Source of the DNA: Stenotrophomonas sp. SY1
GTDB taxonomy: Bacteria > Pseudomonadota > Gammaproteobacteria > Xanthomonadales > Xanthomonadaceae
DNA: 64,000 nucleotides
Direction: 5' to 3'
Assembly: GCF_021202945.1 (NCBI RefSeq)
Contig: NZ_JAJOYR010000001.1
Location: 806,001 to 870,000 of the forward strand
Shown here: piece by piece, positions 8,977 through 22,450 of the stretch
Layout: the number at the start of each line of letters is the position of its first letter
Position numbering within the stretch: position 1 is the stretch's first letter
Position numbers and translations under genes: made by a program
The notes under the pieces: model-generated
What the model was told of the DNA's origin: nothing
The model's input: only the letters and a program-made list of their open reading frames with translations
The model's database searches: none

Positions 8977-10368
8977 ATGGCCGAAATCAAGGAAGCACTT
9001 GTCCCCGATATCGGTGACTACAGCGACATTCCGGTGATCGAAGTGCTGGTCGCCGTAGGCGATACGGTCAAGAAGGATCAGGGTCTGGTCACGCTGGAGT
9101 CGGACAAGGCCACGATGGAAGTGCCTTCTTCGGTGGCCGGCGTGGTCAAGGAACTCAAGGTCAAGGTTGGCGACAACCTGTCCGAAGGCAAGGTCGTGGC
9201 GCTGATCGAAGTGGCCGAGGAGGCTGCCCAGCCTGCCGCTGCAGCCGCCCCGGCGGCGCCCGCCAAGTCCGAGCCGGCCAAGGTCCAGCCCGCTGCCGAA
9301 ACCGGCGCCAAGGTCGAGCCGGTGGCCGTGGCCCCGGTGCCGGACAAGTTGGCCCAGCGCGAGATCGCGCAGGAAGCCGCGCTGTCGGCCGGCAAGCCGG
9401 CCAGCCCGCCGGTGCAGTTCGGCGCCGAAAGCGTGCTGCCGTCCAAGGTGCCTTACGCCAGCCCGGCGGTGCGCGTGTTCGCCCGCGAACTGGGCGTGAA
9501 CCTGGACCAGCTGACCGGCACCGAAAAGGGCGGCCGCATCACCAAGGATGACGTGCAGAAGTTCGTCAAGGCCGCACTCAGTGGCGGCGTTGCCGTTGCT
9601 GGTGCCGCGCCGGCCGCAGCCGGTGGTGGCCTGAACCTGCTGCCGTGGCCGAAGGTGGACTTCAGCAAGTTCGGCGAAACCGAAGTGCAGCCGCTGTCGC
9701 GCATCAAGAAGATTTCCGGTGCCAACCTGGCCCGCAACTGGGCGATGATTCCGCACGTCACCCAGTTCGACCAGGCCGACATCACCGAGCTGGAAGCCCT
9801 GCGCGTGGCGCTGAACAAGGAAAACGAGAAGGCCGGCATCAAGCTGACCATGCTCGCCTTCCTGATCAAGGCCAGCGCCGCGGCACTGAAGAAGTTCCCC
9901 GAGTTCAACGCCTCGCTGGATGCAGCCGGTGAGAACCTGACCCTGAAGAAGTACTTCAACATCGGTTTCGCCGCCGACACGCCGAACGGCCTGGTCGTGC
10001 CGGTGATCCGCGATGTCGACAAGAAGGGCGTGGTGCAGATCGCGCAGGAAACCGGCGAGCTGGCCAAGAAGGCACGCGACGGCAAGCTCGGCCCGGCCGA
10101 CATGAGCGGCGGTTGCTTCTCGATCAGCTCGCTGGGCGGCATCGGTGGCACCGCGTTCACGCCGATCGTCAATGCACCGGAAGTGGCCATCCTGGGCGTG
10201 TCCAAGTCCTCGATCCAGCCGGTCTGGAACGGCAAGGAGTTCGCACCGAAGCTGCTGCTGCCGCTGTCGCTGAGCTACGACCACCGCGTCATCGACGGCG
10301 CCCTGGCCGCACGCTTCACCACGTACCTGTCGCAGGTGCTGGCCGACATGCGGCGCGTGCTGCTGTGA
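8977..10368 (+). CDS. aceF: Pyruvate dehydrogenase E2, dihydrolipoyl acetyltransferase
   Basis: The 463-residue product has one N-terminal lipoyl domain (residues 1-78, lipoylated Lys44 in ESDKATMEV), an Ala/Pro-rich linker, a peripheral subunit-binding domain (about 160-200, ASPAVRVFARELGVNL) and the catalytic acetyltransferase domain ending with the active-site motif DHRVIDG near residue 435. It forms the core of the pyruvate dehydrogenase complex and passes acetyl groups to CoA. Many relatives have two or three lipoyl domains; here one is in E2 and two are in the neighbouring LpdA. The ATG at 8977 has CTGGAG ahead of it. The E1 gene aceE is not in this window. Confidence 0.96.
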   Translation: MAEIKEALVPDIGDYSDIPVIEVLVAVGDTVKKDQGLVTLESDKATMEVPSSVAGVVKELKVKVGDNLSEGKVVALIEVAEEAAQPAAAAAPAAPAKSEPAKVQPAAETGAKVEPVAVAPVPDKLAQREIAQEAALSAGKPASPPVQFGAESVLPSKVPYASPAVRVFARELGVNLDQLTGTEKGGRITKDDVQKFVKAALSGGVAVAGAAPAAAGGGLNLLPWPKVDFSKFGETEVQPLSRIKKISGANLARNWAMIPHVTQFDQADITELEALRVALNKENEKAGIKLTMLAFLIKASAAALKKFPEFNASLDAAGENLTLKKYFNIGFAADTPNGLVVPVIRDVDKKGVVQIAQETGELAKKARDGKLGPADMSGGCFSISSLGGIGGTAFTPIVNAPEVAILGVSKSSIQPVWNGKEFAPKLLLPLSLSYDHRVIDGALAARFTTYLSQVLADMRRVLL

Positions 10369-11024
10369 GAGCAGGCGCTCTCACGCGCAGGCTGCTGGTC
10401 GCCGCGCTGGCGCTGACCTCGGCGCCGGTGCTGGCCGCGAGCCAGTGCGGCCCGGTGGTCGGTGAGGGCTGGCCGCCGGCGGTGGGCAACTACGGGCAGG
10501 CCGCCTCGCAGCTGCTGGGCGGGCAGGGCGGTGACGACCTGTCGCTGCTGGTGCTGCCGGCGCGCGGCGTGGAAACCCAGGTGCTGCTGCGGCGCGATGC
10601 CGGCAACGGCCAGTGGTCGGTGCTGGCCGGCCAGGCCGAGAAGCGCATCTACAACTGGGACAGCAGTGCCGGACGTGGTGGCGTGAACCTGCGCCTGGAC
10701 CAGACCCCGGAGTTCGCCCAGGCGCCGATGCCCGACGCCCTGGCGCAGCGCCTGGTGCAGGTCTGGGCCAGCGCCCTGGCCACGCCGGAAGTGGCGCAAC
10801 GCGCGCCGGTCACCGAGGGCGAGGTGGTGTCCTTCACCGTCAATGGCGAGCGTTACAGCGGGCTGCGTCCCGGTTGTGGCCAGCTGGAGGCGTTGCTGGA
10901 ACAGGCCACCCTGCTGGTCGAACTGGCTCACAGCAAAGACAAAAAGTACGGGAAGCGCTACGAGGACATCGAACGCGCGCTCGACAAGATGCATGACCGG
11001 TTCTACGGCGAAGACGCCGGCTGA
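10365..11024 (+). CDS. Small secreted protein between aceF and lpdA
   Basis: A GTG at 10365 overlaps the aceF stop codon (GTGA) and opens a 219-residue frame that runs to 11024, 17 bases before lpdA. The N-terminus RAGALTRRLLVAALALTSAPVLAAS is a good signal peptide, so the product is probably periplasmic; two cysteines remain in the mature part. I recognise no family. Codon use and GC at third positions match its neighbours, so it is a real gene. Tight packing puts it in the pyruvate dehydrogenase operon, which is odd for an exported protein. Confidence 0.75.
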   Translation: MRAGALTRRLLVAALALTSAPVLAASQCGPVVGEGWPPAVGNYGQAASQLLGGQGGDDLSLLVLPARGVETQVLLRRDAGNGQWSVLAGQAEKRIYNWDSSAGRGGVNLRLDQTPEFAQAPMPDALAQRLVQVWASALATPEVAQRAPVTEGEVVSFTVNGERYSGLRPGCGQLEALLEQATLLVELAHSKDKKYGKRYEDIERALDKMHDRFYGEDAG

Positions 11025-11041
11025 GCCCACAGGAGAAGACA

Positions 11042-13195
<2,154 letters not shown>

Positions 13196-13200
13196 TCCAC

Positions 13201-13232
13201 ACGACGCCCCTTCACCGGGGCGTCGTTGTTTC
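13201..13232 (+). terminator. Terminator after lpdA
   Basis: ACGACGCCCC (13201-13210) pairs with GGGGCGTCGT (13217-13226), 10 bp with a 6-base loop, followed by TGTTTCT. It lies six bases after the lpdA stop codon. Confidence 0.85.
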
Positions 13233-13255
13233 TGCTGATGGGAAGGGGCAAGGGA

Positions 13256-13957
13256 ATGTTGCGACTGTTCATGGCGGCGACGTTGTTGACAGCTGCAGGC
13301 GTGGCAAGCGCGCAGGATGAAGATCCGAAACTGGCGGCAGCGTTGCTGCAATGCCCGGGTGCTGCGGTCTTCGTCCAGGCTGAAAGGGCGCGCGGGCAGG
13401 AGCAGGCGCAAAAGCTGGTCGGCATCGTGCCGTCGCAGCCGCAGCTCCGCGAACAACTATTGGAAATGATGCGTATCGATCAGGAGGCGCGCGACGGTGA
13501 CTGGTCGCCGCCGATGATCGAAAAAATGCTCGCTGTGGACGCGGCGAACCTGCCGAAGATCAGGAAGATCGTGGCCGATCATGGCAGCCTGCCGAGCGCA
13601 CGCCAGGTGGGGGGCGATGGTGTATCGGCCGCCTGGCTGCTTGTGCAGCATGCCGATCGTGATCCGGCGTTCCAGCAGCAGGTGCTGGACAGGATCATGC
13701 CGCTGGTGGAGAGCGGTGAGGTCTCCTCGCGTGAGATTGCACTGCTGACCGATCGCGTGCTGGTGAACGCCGGTGCGCCGCAGCGCTATGGCAGCCAGTT
13801 GGCCGCCATCAACGGCAAGTGGGAGCCCAAGCCGATGGAAGCGCCGGAGCAGGTTGATCAGCGTCGTGCCAGCCTGGGCCAGATGCCGCTGGCTGACTAC
13901 CTCTGCGTGGCCACACAGATATTCCCGCCGCCGCTCGCAGACAGCCTGACGCGGTAG
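13256..13957 (+). CDS. Secreted DUF6624-like protein
   Basis: The 233-residue product has a signal peptide (MLRLFMAATLLTAAGVASAQ) and the segment AAWLLVQHADRDPAFQQQVL, which I associate with the DUF6624 family; the function is unknown. The ATG at 13256 has AAGGG before it and is preferred to an in-frame start 30 bases upstream that overlaps the lpdA terminator. The TAG stop codon is supplied by the GTAG of a SMAG repeat, so the repeat sets the C-terminus. Confidence 0.75.
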   Translation: MLRLFMAATLLTAAGVASAQDEDPKLAAALLQCPGAAVFVQAERARGQEQAQKLVGIVPSQPQLREQLLEMMRIDQEARDGDWSPPMIEKMLAVDAANLPKIRKIVADHGSLPSARQVGGDGVSAAWLLVQHADRDPAFQQQVLDRIMPLVESGEVSSREIALLTDRVLVNAGAPQRYGSQLAAINGKWEPKPMEAPEQVDQRRASLGQMPLADYLCVATQIFPPPLADSLTR

Positions 13958-14019
13958 AGCGGAGCCATGCTCCGCTGGGGCTTCACCGACGGGGCCACGT
14001 GCCGAGCATGGCTCGGCAC
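13954..14019. repeat. SMAG repeat and a second related hairpin
   Basis: GTAGAGCGGAGCCATGCTCC... (13954-13976) is a standard SMAG copy overlapping the upstream stop codon. A second hairpin GTGCCGAGC / GCTCGGCAC (13999-14019) is a related copy without an intact GTAG. They lie between convergent genes and probably help end both transcripts. Confidence 0.75.
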
Positions 14020-14030
14020 TGCCGCGACGA

Positions 14031-14858
14031 TCAGAACGACAGGCTCACGCCCGCCAGTGGTCCCTTGAACTCCTGCTTCAAGCCGATCACGCCATCGCTG
14101 CCGCGCTTGTCGGCATCGAGCTTGAACCAGTCATAGCCGGCGAAGATGCCGAAGTTCTTGTTGAAGTTGTATTGCACGATGGCGTTGGCGCGGCTCAGGT
14201 CGCCCTTGTAGTCATCGAAGCTGCCCCAGCGCGTATTGAGGTACTGGCCCTGCAGGTTGATCAGCCAGTGCTCGGACGGGGTGAAGGTCAGCCGTGCGCC
14301 GACCACAGGCGCGACGCCGTCGGTCTTCTCGTCGATGAAGCGATCCTGGTAGAGATCGCCAAGGTCGGCATACGCATTCGCGCTGACCTTGGCGTACTCG
14401 GCACCCAGTTGCAGGCCGAAGTCGAACTGCTCGCCATCAACGACCGAGTAGTCGTACACCAGCGTGGCCACCTGATACTTCAGCTCGCCCTTGACGAAGC
14501 TGCCGGCCGGCACCGTGATGTCGCCGACGCTCACCGAATCGCCAAGCGTTTCGCGGTGGTCCTTGTCGTACTTGAAGTAGTCGAAGATCAGCCGTTGCCG
14601 GTCGCTGATGCGGAACAGGCCGTCCACACGCGGTTCCCATTCCTTGCCGCCGAGATCGAAGTCTTCGGACAGGTTGATGTCCTGGCCGGCGATGTTGGTA
14701 CTGCCGCGGATGGTGTTGTCGGTGTCGATCTGCATCGCACCCAGGCGCAAGGTGAAGCGCGGGTCCTCCTCGGCAGCGTGGGCCGGGAGCGCGGCGAGCA
14801 GGCCCAAGGTCAACGCACACGGGGCGAGGGTGATCAGACGGAAATCATGCATTGCCAC
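14031..14858 (-). CDS. Outer-membrane beta-barrel protein
   Basis: The 275-residue product has a signal peptide ending PAHA-AE (about residue 29). The mature part shows alternating polar/apolar strands (FTLRLGAMQID, RLIFDYFKYDK, ATLVYDYSVV, WLINLQGQYL) and ends in Phe. It is likely a 10-12-stranded barrel; the family is not certain and no substrate can be given. The start is either a GTG at 14858 or the ATG two codons later; AGGAGAAGG lies just before both. Confidence 0.7.
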   Translation of the reverse strand: MAMHDFRLITLAPCALTLGLLAALPAHAAEEDPRFTLRLGAMQIDTDNTIRGSTNIAGQDINLSEDFDLGGKEWEPRVDGLFRISDRQRLIFDYFKYDKDHRETLGDSVSVGDITVPAGSFVKGELKYQVATLVYDYSVVDGEQFDFGLQLGAEYAKVSANAYADLGDLYQDRFIDEKTDGVAPVVGARLTFTPSEHWLINLQGQYLNTRWGSFDDYKGDLSRANAIVQYNFNKNFGIFAGYDWFKLDADKRGSDGVIGLKQEFKGPLAGVSLSF

Positions 14859-14950
14859 TGCCTTCTCCTGTTGCGGGAAGGCCGACCATCAGAAAAAACC
14901 GCGTAGGGCAGCGTGAGCGCAGGTGATGGGGATGTGTGCAAGTGAATTGC

Positions 14951-14988
14951 GGTGAGGTGGTGCTGCGGGCTGGCAGCACCACCTCACC
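14951..14988. other. Long perfect hairpin upstream of the atp operon
   Basis: GGTGAGGTGGTGCTGC (14951-14966) and its exact complement (14973-14988) form a 16-bp stem with the loop GGGCTG. No T-tract follows on either strand. It lies in the 403-base region between the divergent barrel gene and atpI, which otherwise holds only a promoter-like sequence near 15180 that I can recognise. Confidence 0.6.
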
Positions 14989-15165
14989 CCGCCCGTTGCG
15001 CGCATCGACGAGGTAATGTGCAACGGGCAAGGAGGTCTGACACGGCCCGATCCGGGAAGTTCCCGCTGCTGCATTGCAATATGCAACCCCGCCAAACGCC
15101 CTGTTGCCGGCAAAATTCCTGAAATTGCGGCAACTTGCATAGTCAAATGGGATGCCAAGTGGCGG

Positions 15166-15195
15166 TTGTCTCCCAAAATGTCCCACTGTTATACT
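15166..15195 (+). promoter_or_regulatory. Likely promoter of the atp operon
   Basis: TTGTCT (15166-15171), an 18-base spacer and TATACT (15190-15195) form a good sigma-70 promoter, about 67 bases before the atpI start. Confidence 0.55.
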
Positions 15196-15261
15196 TTCGC
15201 GGCTCGACGAGGCGCCTTTGCGCGATTCGGCTCTTTCCTTTACCTGGCAGGACACTTTGAC

Positions 15262-15627
15262 GTGCTGAACTCCGTTGACGCGGGTCGGCGACTGATGTTG
15301 CGCGCCGCGGTCTACCCGCTGGCAGCAGTGGCTGTCCTGGCTCTGGCCTTCCTGTTCATGGGGCCAAGGTACGCACTTGGCGCGCTGGTTTCCGGCGTGA
15401 CGGTGGTGGCGGGGACGGTGCTGGCCGCGTGGGTGGGGCTCGGAGGCGGCGTTCAGGCGGCTGGTTCAGCAATGATCCGGTTGTTTCTGGGCTTCACGCT
15501 GAAGATCGTGCTGATTGTTGTTGTGCTGGTGCTGGCGTTTGTCTGGTGGCGGCTTCCTCCTTTGGCTCTGCTGGCGGCAATTCCAGTGGCGCTGATGTTC
15601 CAGGTTCTGGCTTTGGCCAGGCGTTGA
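15262..15627 (+). CDS. atpI: ATP synthase-associated membrane protein AtpI
   Basis: The 121-residue hydrophobic product has four membrane segments, as in AtpI, which assists assembly of the c-ring in other bacteria. It is first in the atp operon. The frame continues upstream, but the GTG at 15262 (LNSVDAGRRLML) is the likely start: it lies downstream of the promoter, has AGGA about ten bases ahead and gives the usual length. Confidence 0.85.
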   Translation: MLNSVDAGRRLMLRAAVYPLAAVAVLALAFLFMGPRYALGALVSGVTVVAGTVLAAWVGLGGGVQAAGSAMIRLFLGFTLKIVLIVVVLVLAFVWWRLPPLALLAAIPVALMFQVLALARR

Positions 15628-15654
15628 TCGAATTCATATAAAGGTTCAGGACAC

Positions 15655-16452
15655 ATGGCGGGCGAGGCTCTAACCCCTACCACCTATATCCAGCATCACC
15701 TGCAGAATCTGACCGCAAAGGTCGGTGATGGCGGCACGTTCTGGACCATCCACGTCGATACGATCGTCACCGCGGTGCTGATGGGCCTGCTGATGGTGTT
15801 CGCCTTCTGGATGGCCACCCGCAAGGCCACCGCCGGCGTGCCGGGCAAGTGGCAGGCCTTCGTGGAGATCTGCCTGGAGTTCGTCGACCGCCAGGCCAAG
15901 GACACCTATCACGGCAAGAGCAAGCTGGTGACGCCGATCGCGATCACCATCTTCTTCTGGATCCTGTTGATGAACTTCATCAAGATGATCCCGGCCGACT
16001 TCATCGCAAAGCCGCTGGAATGGGCAGGCGTCCACTACTGGAAGCCGGTGCCGACCGCTGACGTGAATGCCACCCTGGGCATGTCGATCAGCGTGTTCTT
16101 CCTGATGATCTTCTTCTCGCTCAGCTCCAAGGGCGTGGTTGGCTTCATCAAGGAGTTCCTGACTGCTCCGTTCGGCAAGTGGATGATGCCGTTCAACCTG
16201 ATCCTCAACATCGTCGAGTGGCTGAGCAAGCCGATTTCTCTGGCGATGCGACTGTTCGGCAACATGTTCGGCGGCGAAATCGTCTTCCTGCTGATCTGGG
16301 TGCTGGGCGGCGCCGGCTTGTTCGGTGCTGTTGCCGGTGGCGTGTTCGGCCTTGGCTGGATGCTGTTCCACCTGCTGGTGATTCCGCTGCAGGCCTTCAT
16401 CTTCATGATGCTGTCGATCGTGTACCTGAGCCTGTCGGAAGACAGCCACTGA
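15655..16452 (+). CDS. atpB: F1Fo ATP synthase subunit a
   Basis: The 265-residue inner-membrane protein has the conserved helix SLAMRLFGNMFGGEIVFLL with the essential stator arginine, which releases protons from the c-ring. It forms the proton half-channels. The ATG at 15655 follows atpI by 27 bases. Confidence 0.97.
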   Translation: MAGEALTPTTYIQHHLQNLTAKVGDGGTFWTIHVDTIVTAVLMGLLMVFAFWMATRKATAGVPGKWQAFVEICLEFVDRQAKDTYHGKSKLVTPIAITIFFWILLMNFIKMIPADFIAKPLEWAGVHYWKPVPTADVNATLGMSISVFFLMIFFSLSSKGVVGFIKEFLTAPFGKWMMPFNLILNIVEWLSKPISLAMRLFGNMFGGEIVFLLIWVLGGAGLFGAVAGGVFGLGWMLFHLLVIPLQAFIFMMLSIVYLSLSEDSH

Positions 16453-16526
16453 GTTTCAAGCTTCAACCAGTTTCAACCTTCATCCGTTTCATCACCCTTA
16501 GCTACCAATAGTTCTCGGAGAAAACC

Positions 16527-16829
16527 ATGTACTTCGCCGTCCTGACCAATCTCGCCCAAGTTCAGAGCTCCACCGCCCTTGCCGTCGGCATCATGATCGG
16601 CCTGGCCGCGCTGGGCGCCGGTCTGGGTCTGGCCATCATGGCTGGTAAGTTCCTGGAATCGGCCGCTCGCCAGCCGGAACTGATCCCGGTCCTGCAGGTC
16701 CGCATGTTCATCACCGCCGGCCTGATCGACGCCGCATTCATCATCTCGGTTGCTGTGGGCCTGCTGCTGGCCTTCGCAAACCCGCTGGCCGCTGCCCTGC
16801 TGGCCGAAGCCGCCAAGCTGGCAGGCTGA
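16527..16829 (+). CDS. atpE: F1Fo ATP synthase subunit c
   Basis: The 100-residue product is two membrane helices joined by the polar loop RQPE. The first helix has the glycine repeat [13 protein letters not shown]; the second carries the proton-binding Asp in GLIDAAFI. Asp and the absence of a sodium-site pattern indicate a proton-driven ring. A hairpin follows before atpF. Confidence 0.97.
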   Translation: MYFAVLTNLAQVQSSTALAVGIMIGLAALGAGLGLAIMAGKFLESAARQPELIPVLQVRMFITAGLIDAAFIISVAVGLLLAFANPLAAALLAEAAKLAG

Positions 16830-16845
16830 TCCAGCTGAAGTGAGA

Positions 16846-16874
16846 AAGCCGGGTGCCCTTGTGGCATCCGGCTT
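16846..16874 (+). other. Hairpin between atpE and atpF
   Basis: AAGCCGGGTGCC (16846-16857) pairs with GGCATCCGGCTT (16863-16874), 12 bp with one G-U pair and a 5-base loop. No T-tract follows. By position it could protect the 3' end of the atpE message, whose product is needed in about ten copies per complex. Confidence 0.6.
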
Positions 16875-16943
16875 CGGATGAAGGTTTGGTTGCGCCGCTC
16901 CGGCGGCGCATCCACCCCCCGACACCAGCGATCGAGCTAATCC

Positions 16944-17414
16944 ATGAATATCAATCTCACCCTCTTTGCACAGGCCCTGGCCTTTGCTGGCCTGATCTGG
17001 ATCATCGCGACCAAGATCTGGCCGCCGCTGATGAAGGCCATCGAAGAGCGCCAGCAGAAGATCGCTGAAGGCCTCGCCGCTGCCGACCGCAGCCAGAAAG
17101 ATCTGGCCCAGGCCGAAGTGAAGGTCAACGAGGCGTTGAAGGAAGCCCGTGGCAAGGCCAACGAGATCATCGACCAGGCTCACGCCCGTGCGAACCAGAT
17201 CGTTGAAGCTGCCAAGAACGAAGCCATCGCTGAAGCCACCCGCCAGAAAGACCTGGCCCAGGCTGAAATCGACGCCGCCGCCAACCGTGCCCGTGAAGAT
17301 CTGCGCAAGCAGGTGTCCGCGCTGGCTGTGACCGGTGCCGAAAAGCTGCTCAAGCGCGAAATCGATGCCAACGCCCACAAGGCGCTGCTCGACGAGCTGG
17401 CCGCGGAGATCTAA
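16944..17414 (+). CDS. atpF: F1Fo ATP synthase subunit b
   Basis: The 156-residue product has one N-terminal membrane helix (residues 4-26) and a long charged, Ala-rich helix for dimerisation in the peripheral stalk (repeated AQAE/EA patterns to the C-terminus). Length and position are canonical; atpH starts three bases after the stop. Confidence 0.96.
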   Translation: MNINLTLFAQALAFAGLIWIIATKIWPPLMKAIEERQQKIAEGLAAADRSQKDLAQAEVKVNEALKEARGKANEIIDQAHARANQIVEAAKNEAIAEATRQKDLAQAEIDAAANRAREDLRKQVSALAVTGAEKLLKREIDANAHKALLDELAAEI

Positions 17415-17417
17415 TCG

Positions 17418-17945
17418 ATGAGCCAGGCCCTCACGCTTGCCCGCCCGTACGCCCGCGCCGCTTTCGCGATTGCGCGCGAGGAAGGCAAGTTCGCGCCGTG
17501 GTCGGACGCACTTGCGTTCTCCGCCCGCGTTGCCGCCGATCCGCGCGTGTCGGCCTTGCTCTCCAATCCGGAGCTGGGCCGCGGCGACGCCGTTGCCCTG
17601 CTGGCCCCGGAAGCGGCGGGTGAAACCTACGGCCGCTTCCTGAACCTGCTGGCCGAATCGCGTCGTCTGCAGCAGCTGCCGGAAATCTCCGGCCTGTTCG
17701 ACCAGCTGCGCGCCGAAGCCGAAAACGTGGTCAAGGCCACGGTGACCTCGGCCACCGAGCTGTCGGCTGACGAGCTGGAAAAGATCAAGGCCGCGCTGCG
17801 CAAGCGCTTCGGCCGCGACGTCGAGGTATCGACCGCGGTGGACGCTTCGCTGATCGGCGGCGCCGTGATCGATGCCGGCGATGTGGTTATCGATGGTTCG
17901 CTCAAGGGCAAGCTGTCGCGCCTGCAGACCGCGCTCGCAAACTGA
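17418..17945 (+). CDS. atpH: F1Fo ATP synthase subunit delta
   Basis: The 175-residue soluble product opens with LARPYARAAFAIA and ends with the conserved segment DASLIGGAVIDAGDVVIDGSLKGKL shortened here to its core GGAVIDAGD. It caps F1 and ties it to subunit b. Confidence 0.96.
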   Translation: MSQALTLARPYARAAFAIAREEGKFAPWSDALAFSARVAADPRVSALLSNPELGRGDAVALLAPEAAGETYGRFLNLLAESRRLQQLPEISGLFDQLRAEAENVVKATVTSATELSADELEKIKAALRKRFGRDVEVSTAVDASLIGGAVIDAGDVVIDGSLKGKLSRLQTALAN

Positions 17946-17990
17946 ATTCAATTTAACGTCCGGCTTGATCGCCGGCACTAGGACTTGACG

Positions 17991-19538
17991 ATGGCTACCA
18001 CGCTCAACCCCTCCGAAATCAGCGAACTGATCAAGAACCGCATCGAGAAGGTCGCCCTGTCCGCGGAATCGCGCAACGAAGGCACCGTGACCTCGGTGTC
18101 CGACGGCATCGTGCGCATCTACGGCCTGGCTGACGTGATGCAGGGCGAAATGATCGAACTGCCGAACAACACCTACGCACTTGCGCTGAACCTGGAGCGT
18201 GACTCGGTCGGCGCCGTGGTGCTGGGTGACTACGAGCACCTGCGCGAAGGCGACGTGGCCAAGACCACCGGCCGCATCCTGGAAGTGCCGGTCGGTCCGG
18301 AAATGCTTGGCCGCGTGGTCAACGCGCTGGGCGAGCCGATCGACGGCAAGGGCCCGCTGGGCACCGACCTGACCGCTCCGGTGGAGCGCGTTGCTCCGGG
18401 CGTGATCTGGCGCAAGTCCGTCGACCAGCCGGTGCAGACCGGTTACAAGTCGGTCGACTCGATGATCCCGATCGGCCGTGGCCAGCGCGAGCTGATCATC
18501 GGTGACCGTCAGACCGGCAAGACCGCGATGGCCATCGACGCGGTGATCAACCAGAAGGGCACCGGCATCAAGTGCGTGTACGTCGCGATCGGCCAGAAGG
18601 CTTCGACCGTGGCCAACATCGTGCGCAAGCTGGAAGAGAACGGCGCCCTGGCCCACACCGTGGTCGTGGCCGCTACCGCTTCCGAGTCGGCCGCGATGCA
18701 GTACATCAGCGCCTACTCCGGCTGCACCATGGGCGAGTACTTCATGGATCGTGGCGAAGACGCTCTGATCGTGTACGACGACCTGTCCAAGCAGGCTGTT
18801 GCCTACCGCCAGATCTCGCTGCTGCTGAAGCGTCCGCCGGGCCGTGAAGCCTACCCGGGTGACGTGTTCTACCTGCACTCCCGCCTGCTCGAGCGCGCAG
18901 CTCGCGTGTCGGAAGAGTACGTTGAGAAGTTCACCAACGGTGCGGTGAAGGGCAAGACCGGTTCGCTGACCGCGCTGCCGATCATCGAAACCCAGGCTGG
19001 CGACGTGTCCGCGTTCGTTCCGACCAACGTGATCTCGATCACCGACGGCCAGATCTTCCTGGAAACCGATCTGTTCAACGCCGGTATCCGTCCGGCCGTC
19101 AACGCCGGTATCTCGGTATCGCGCGTGGGTGGCTCGGCCCAGACCAAGATCATCAAGAAGCTGTCCGGCGGCATTCGTATCTCGCTGGCCCAGTACCGTG
19201 AGCTGGCTGCGTTCGCGCAGTTCGCCTCGGACCTGGACGAAGCAACCCGCAAGCAGCTGGAACGCGGTCAGCGCGTCACCGAGCTGATGAAGCAGAAGCA
19301 GTACCTGCCGATGTCCATTGCCGACCAGGCGCTGTCGATCTACGCCGTCAACGAGGGTTACCTCGACGACGTGCCGGTCAACAAGCTGCTGTCCTTCGAA
19401 GCCGGTCTGCACGCGCACTTCGCCAACACCGCCGGCGAGCTGGTCTCCAAGATCAACGCCACCGGTGGCTGGAACGACGAGATCGAGGCTGCCTTCAAGA
19501 AGGGCATCTCCGATTTCAAGAGCACCGGCACCTGGTAA
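17991..19538 (+). CDS. atpA: F1Fo ATP synthase subunit alpha
   Basis: The 515-residue product has the Walker A GDRQTGKT, and the alpha-specific stretch [20 protein letters not shown]. It forms the non-catalytic nucleotide sites of F1. The ATG at 17991 is chosen over an in-frame TTG two codons upstream because AGGA lies eight bases before it. A pair of SMAG repeats separates it from atpG. Confidence 0.97.
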   Translation: MATTLNPSEISELIKNRIEKVALSAESRNEGTVTSVSDGIVRIYGLADVMQGEMIELPNNTYALALNLERDSVGAVVLGDYEHLREGDVAKTTGRILEVPVGPEMLGRVVNALGEPIDGKGPLGTDLTAPVERVAPGVIWRKSVDQPVQTGYKSVDSMIPIGRGQRELIIGDRQTGKTAMAIDAVINQKGTGIKCVYVAIGQKASTVANIVRKLEENGALAHTVVVAATASESAAMQYISAYSGCTMGEYFMDRGEDALIVYDDLSKQAVAYRQISLLLKRPPGREAYPGDVFYLHSRLLERAARVSEEYVEKFTNGAVKGKTGSLTALPIIETQAGDVSAFVPTNVISITDGQIFLETDLFNAGIRPAVNAGISVSRVGGSAQTKIIKKLSGGIRISLAQYRELAAFAQFASDLDEATRKQLERGQRVTELMKQKQYLPMSIADQALSIYAVNEGYLDDVPVNKLLSFEAGLHAHFANTAGELVSKINATGGWNDEIEAAFKKGISDFKSTGTW

Positions 19539-19546
19539 CAGCGTAT

Positions 19547-19604
19547 GTAGAGCGGAGCGCTGCTCCGCTTCACACTGATAAAGCGGGGCTCAGCCCCGCT
19601 CTAC
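19547..19604. repeat. Head-to-head SMAG pair inside the atp operon
   Basis: GTAGAGCGGAGCGCTGCTCC... (19547-19570) and an inverted copy AAGCGGGGCTCAGCCCCGCT... ending in CTAC (19581-19604) lie 10 bases apart, filling almost the whole 77-base atpA-atpG gap. Each can fold alone and the outer GTAG/CTAC ends can pair. The unit ends 11 bases before the atpG start, next to its ribosome site. Confidence 0.85.
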
Positions 19605-19615
19605 GGGAATAAGAG

Positions 19616-21923
<2,308 letters not shown>

Positions 21924-21932
21924 TTCCCGCAT

Positions 21933-21954
21933 AAGGCGGAGTTCGCTCCGCCTT
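21933..21954 (+). other. Hairpin between atpD and atpC
   Basis: AAGGCGGAG and CTCCGCCTT form a perfect 9-bp stem with a TTCG loop, 10 bases after the atpD stop. A smaller stem GTGGGC/GCCCAC follows at 21969-21984. Neither has a T-tract, so they are more likely mRNA-stability elements than terminators. Confidence 0.5.
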
Positions 21955-22006
21955 CGCGGCATTCTGCGGTGGGCGCAGGCCCACCCAACCAGGCGAAGAG
22001 ATTTCC

Positions 22007-22429
22007 ATGAGCACCATCCGTTGCGACATCGTCAGTGCCGAGCAGCAGATCTTCAGCGGCGAAGCGACCCTGGTCGTGGCCACCGGTGAGCTGGGCGAAC
22101 TGGGCATCGCGCCCAAGCACGCACCGCTGATCACCCGCCTGAAGCCGGGCAAGGTCGTGGTCACCACGGCAGCCGGCGAGCAGCTGGATTTCGCCATCTC
22201 CGGCGGCATCCTGGAAGTTCAGCCGCAGGTCGTGACCGTGCTGGCCGACACCGCCATCCGCGCCACCGACATCGACGAAGCCGCTGTGCGCAAGGCCAAG
22301 GAAGAAGCCGAGCGCGTGCTCGCCAACCGTGGCGAAGCCATGGAGCTGGCCGAAGCACAGCAGCGTCTGGCCGAAGTCACCGCGCAGCTGCAGGCGCTGG
22401 AGCGTCTGCGTCGCACCCTCAAGCACTGA
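22007..22429 (+). CDS. atpC: F1Fo ATP synthase subunit epsilon
   Basis: The 140-residue product has the N-terminal beta sandwich ([37 protein letters not shown]) and a C-terminal helical hairpin that can inhibit F1. It closes the operon before a strong terminator. Confidence 0.96.
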   Translation: MSTIRCDIVSAEQQIFSGEATLVVATGELGELGIAPKHAPLITRLKPGKVVVTTAAGEQLDFAISGGILEVQPQVVTVLADTAIRATDIDEAAVRKAKEEAERVLANRGEAMELAEAQQRLAEVTAQLQALERLRRTLKH

Positions 22430-22450
22430 GGCTGCCCGCAGCGCATGCAG

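Noticed and set aside
16473..19418. 981-residue open frame antisense to atpEFHA
   Set aside because: It is a product of the high GC content at third codon positions opposite real genes; it lacks motifs and a start context.
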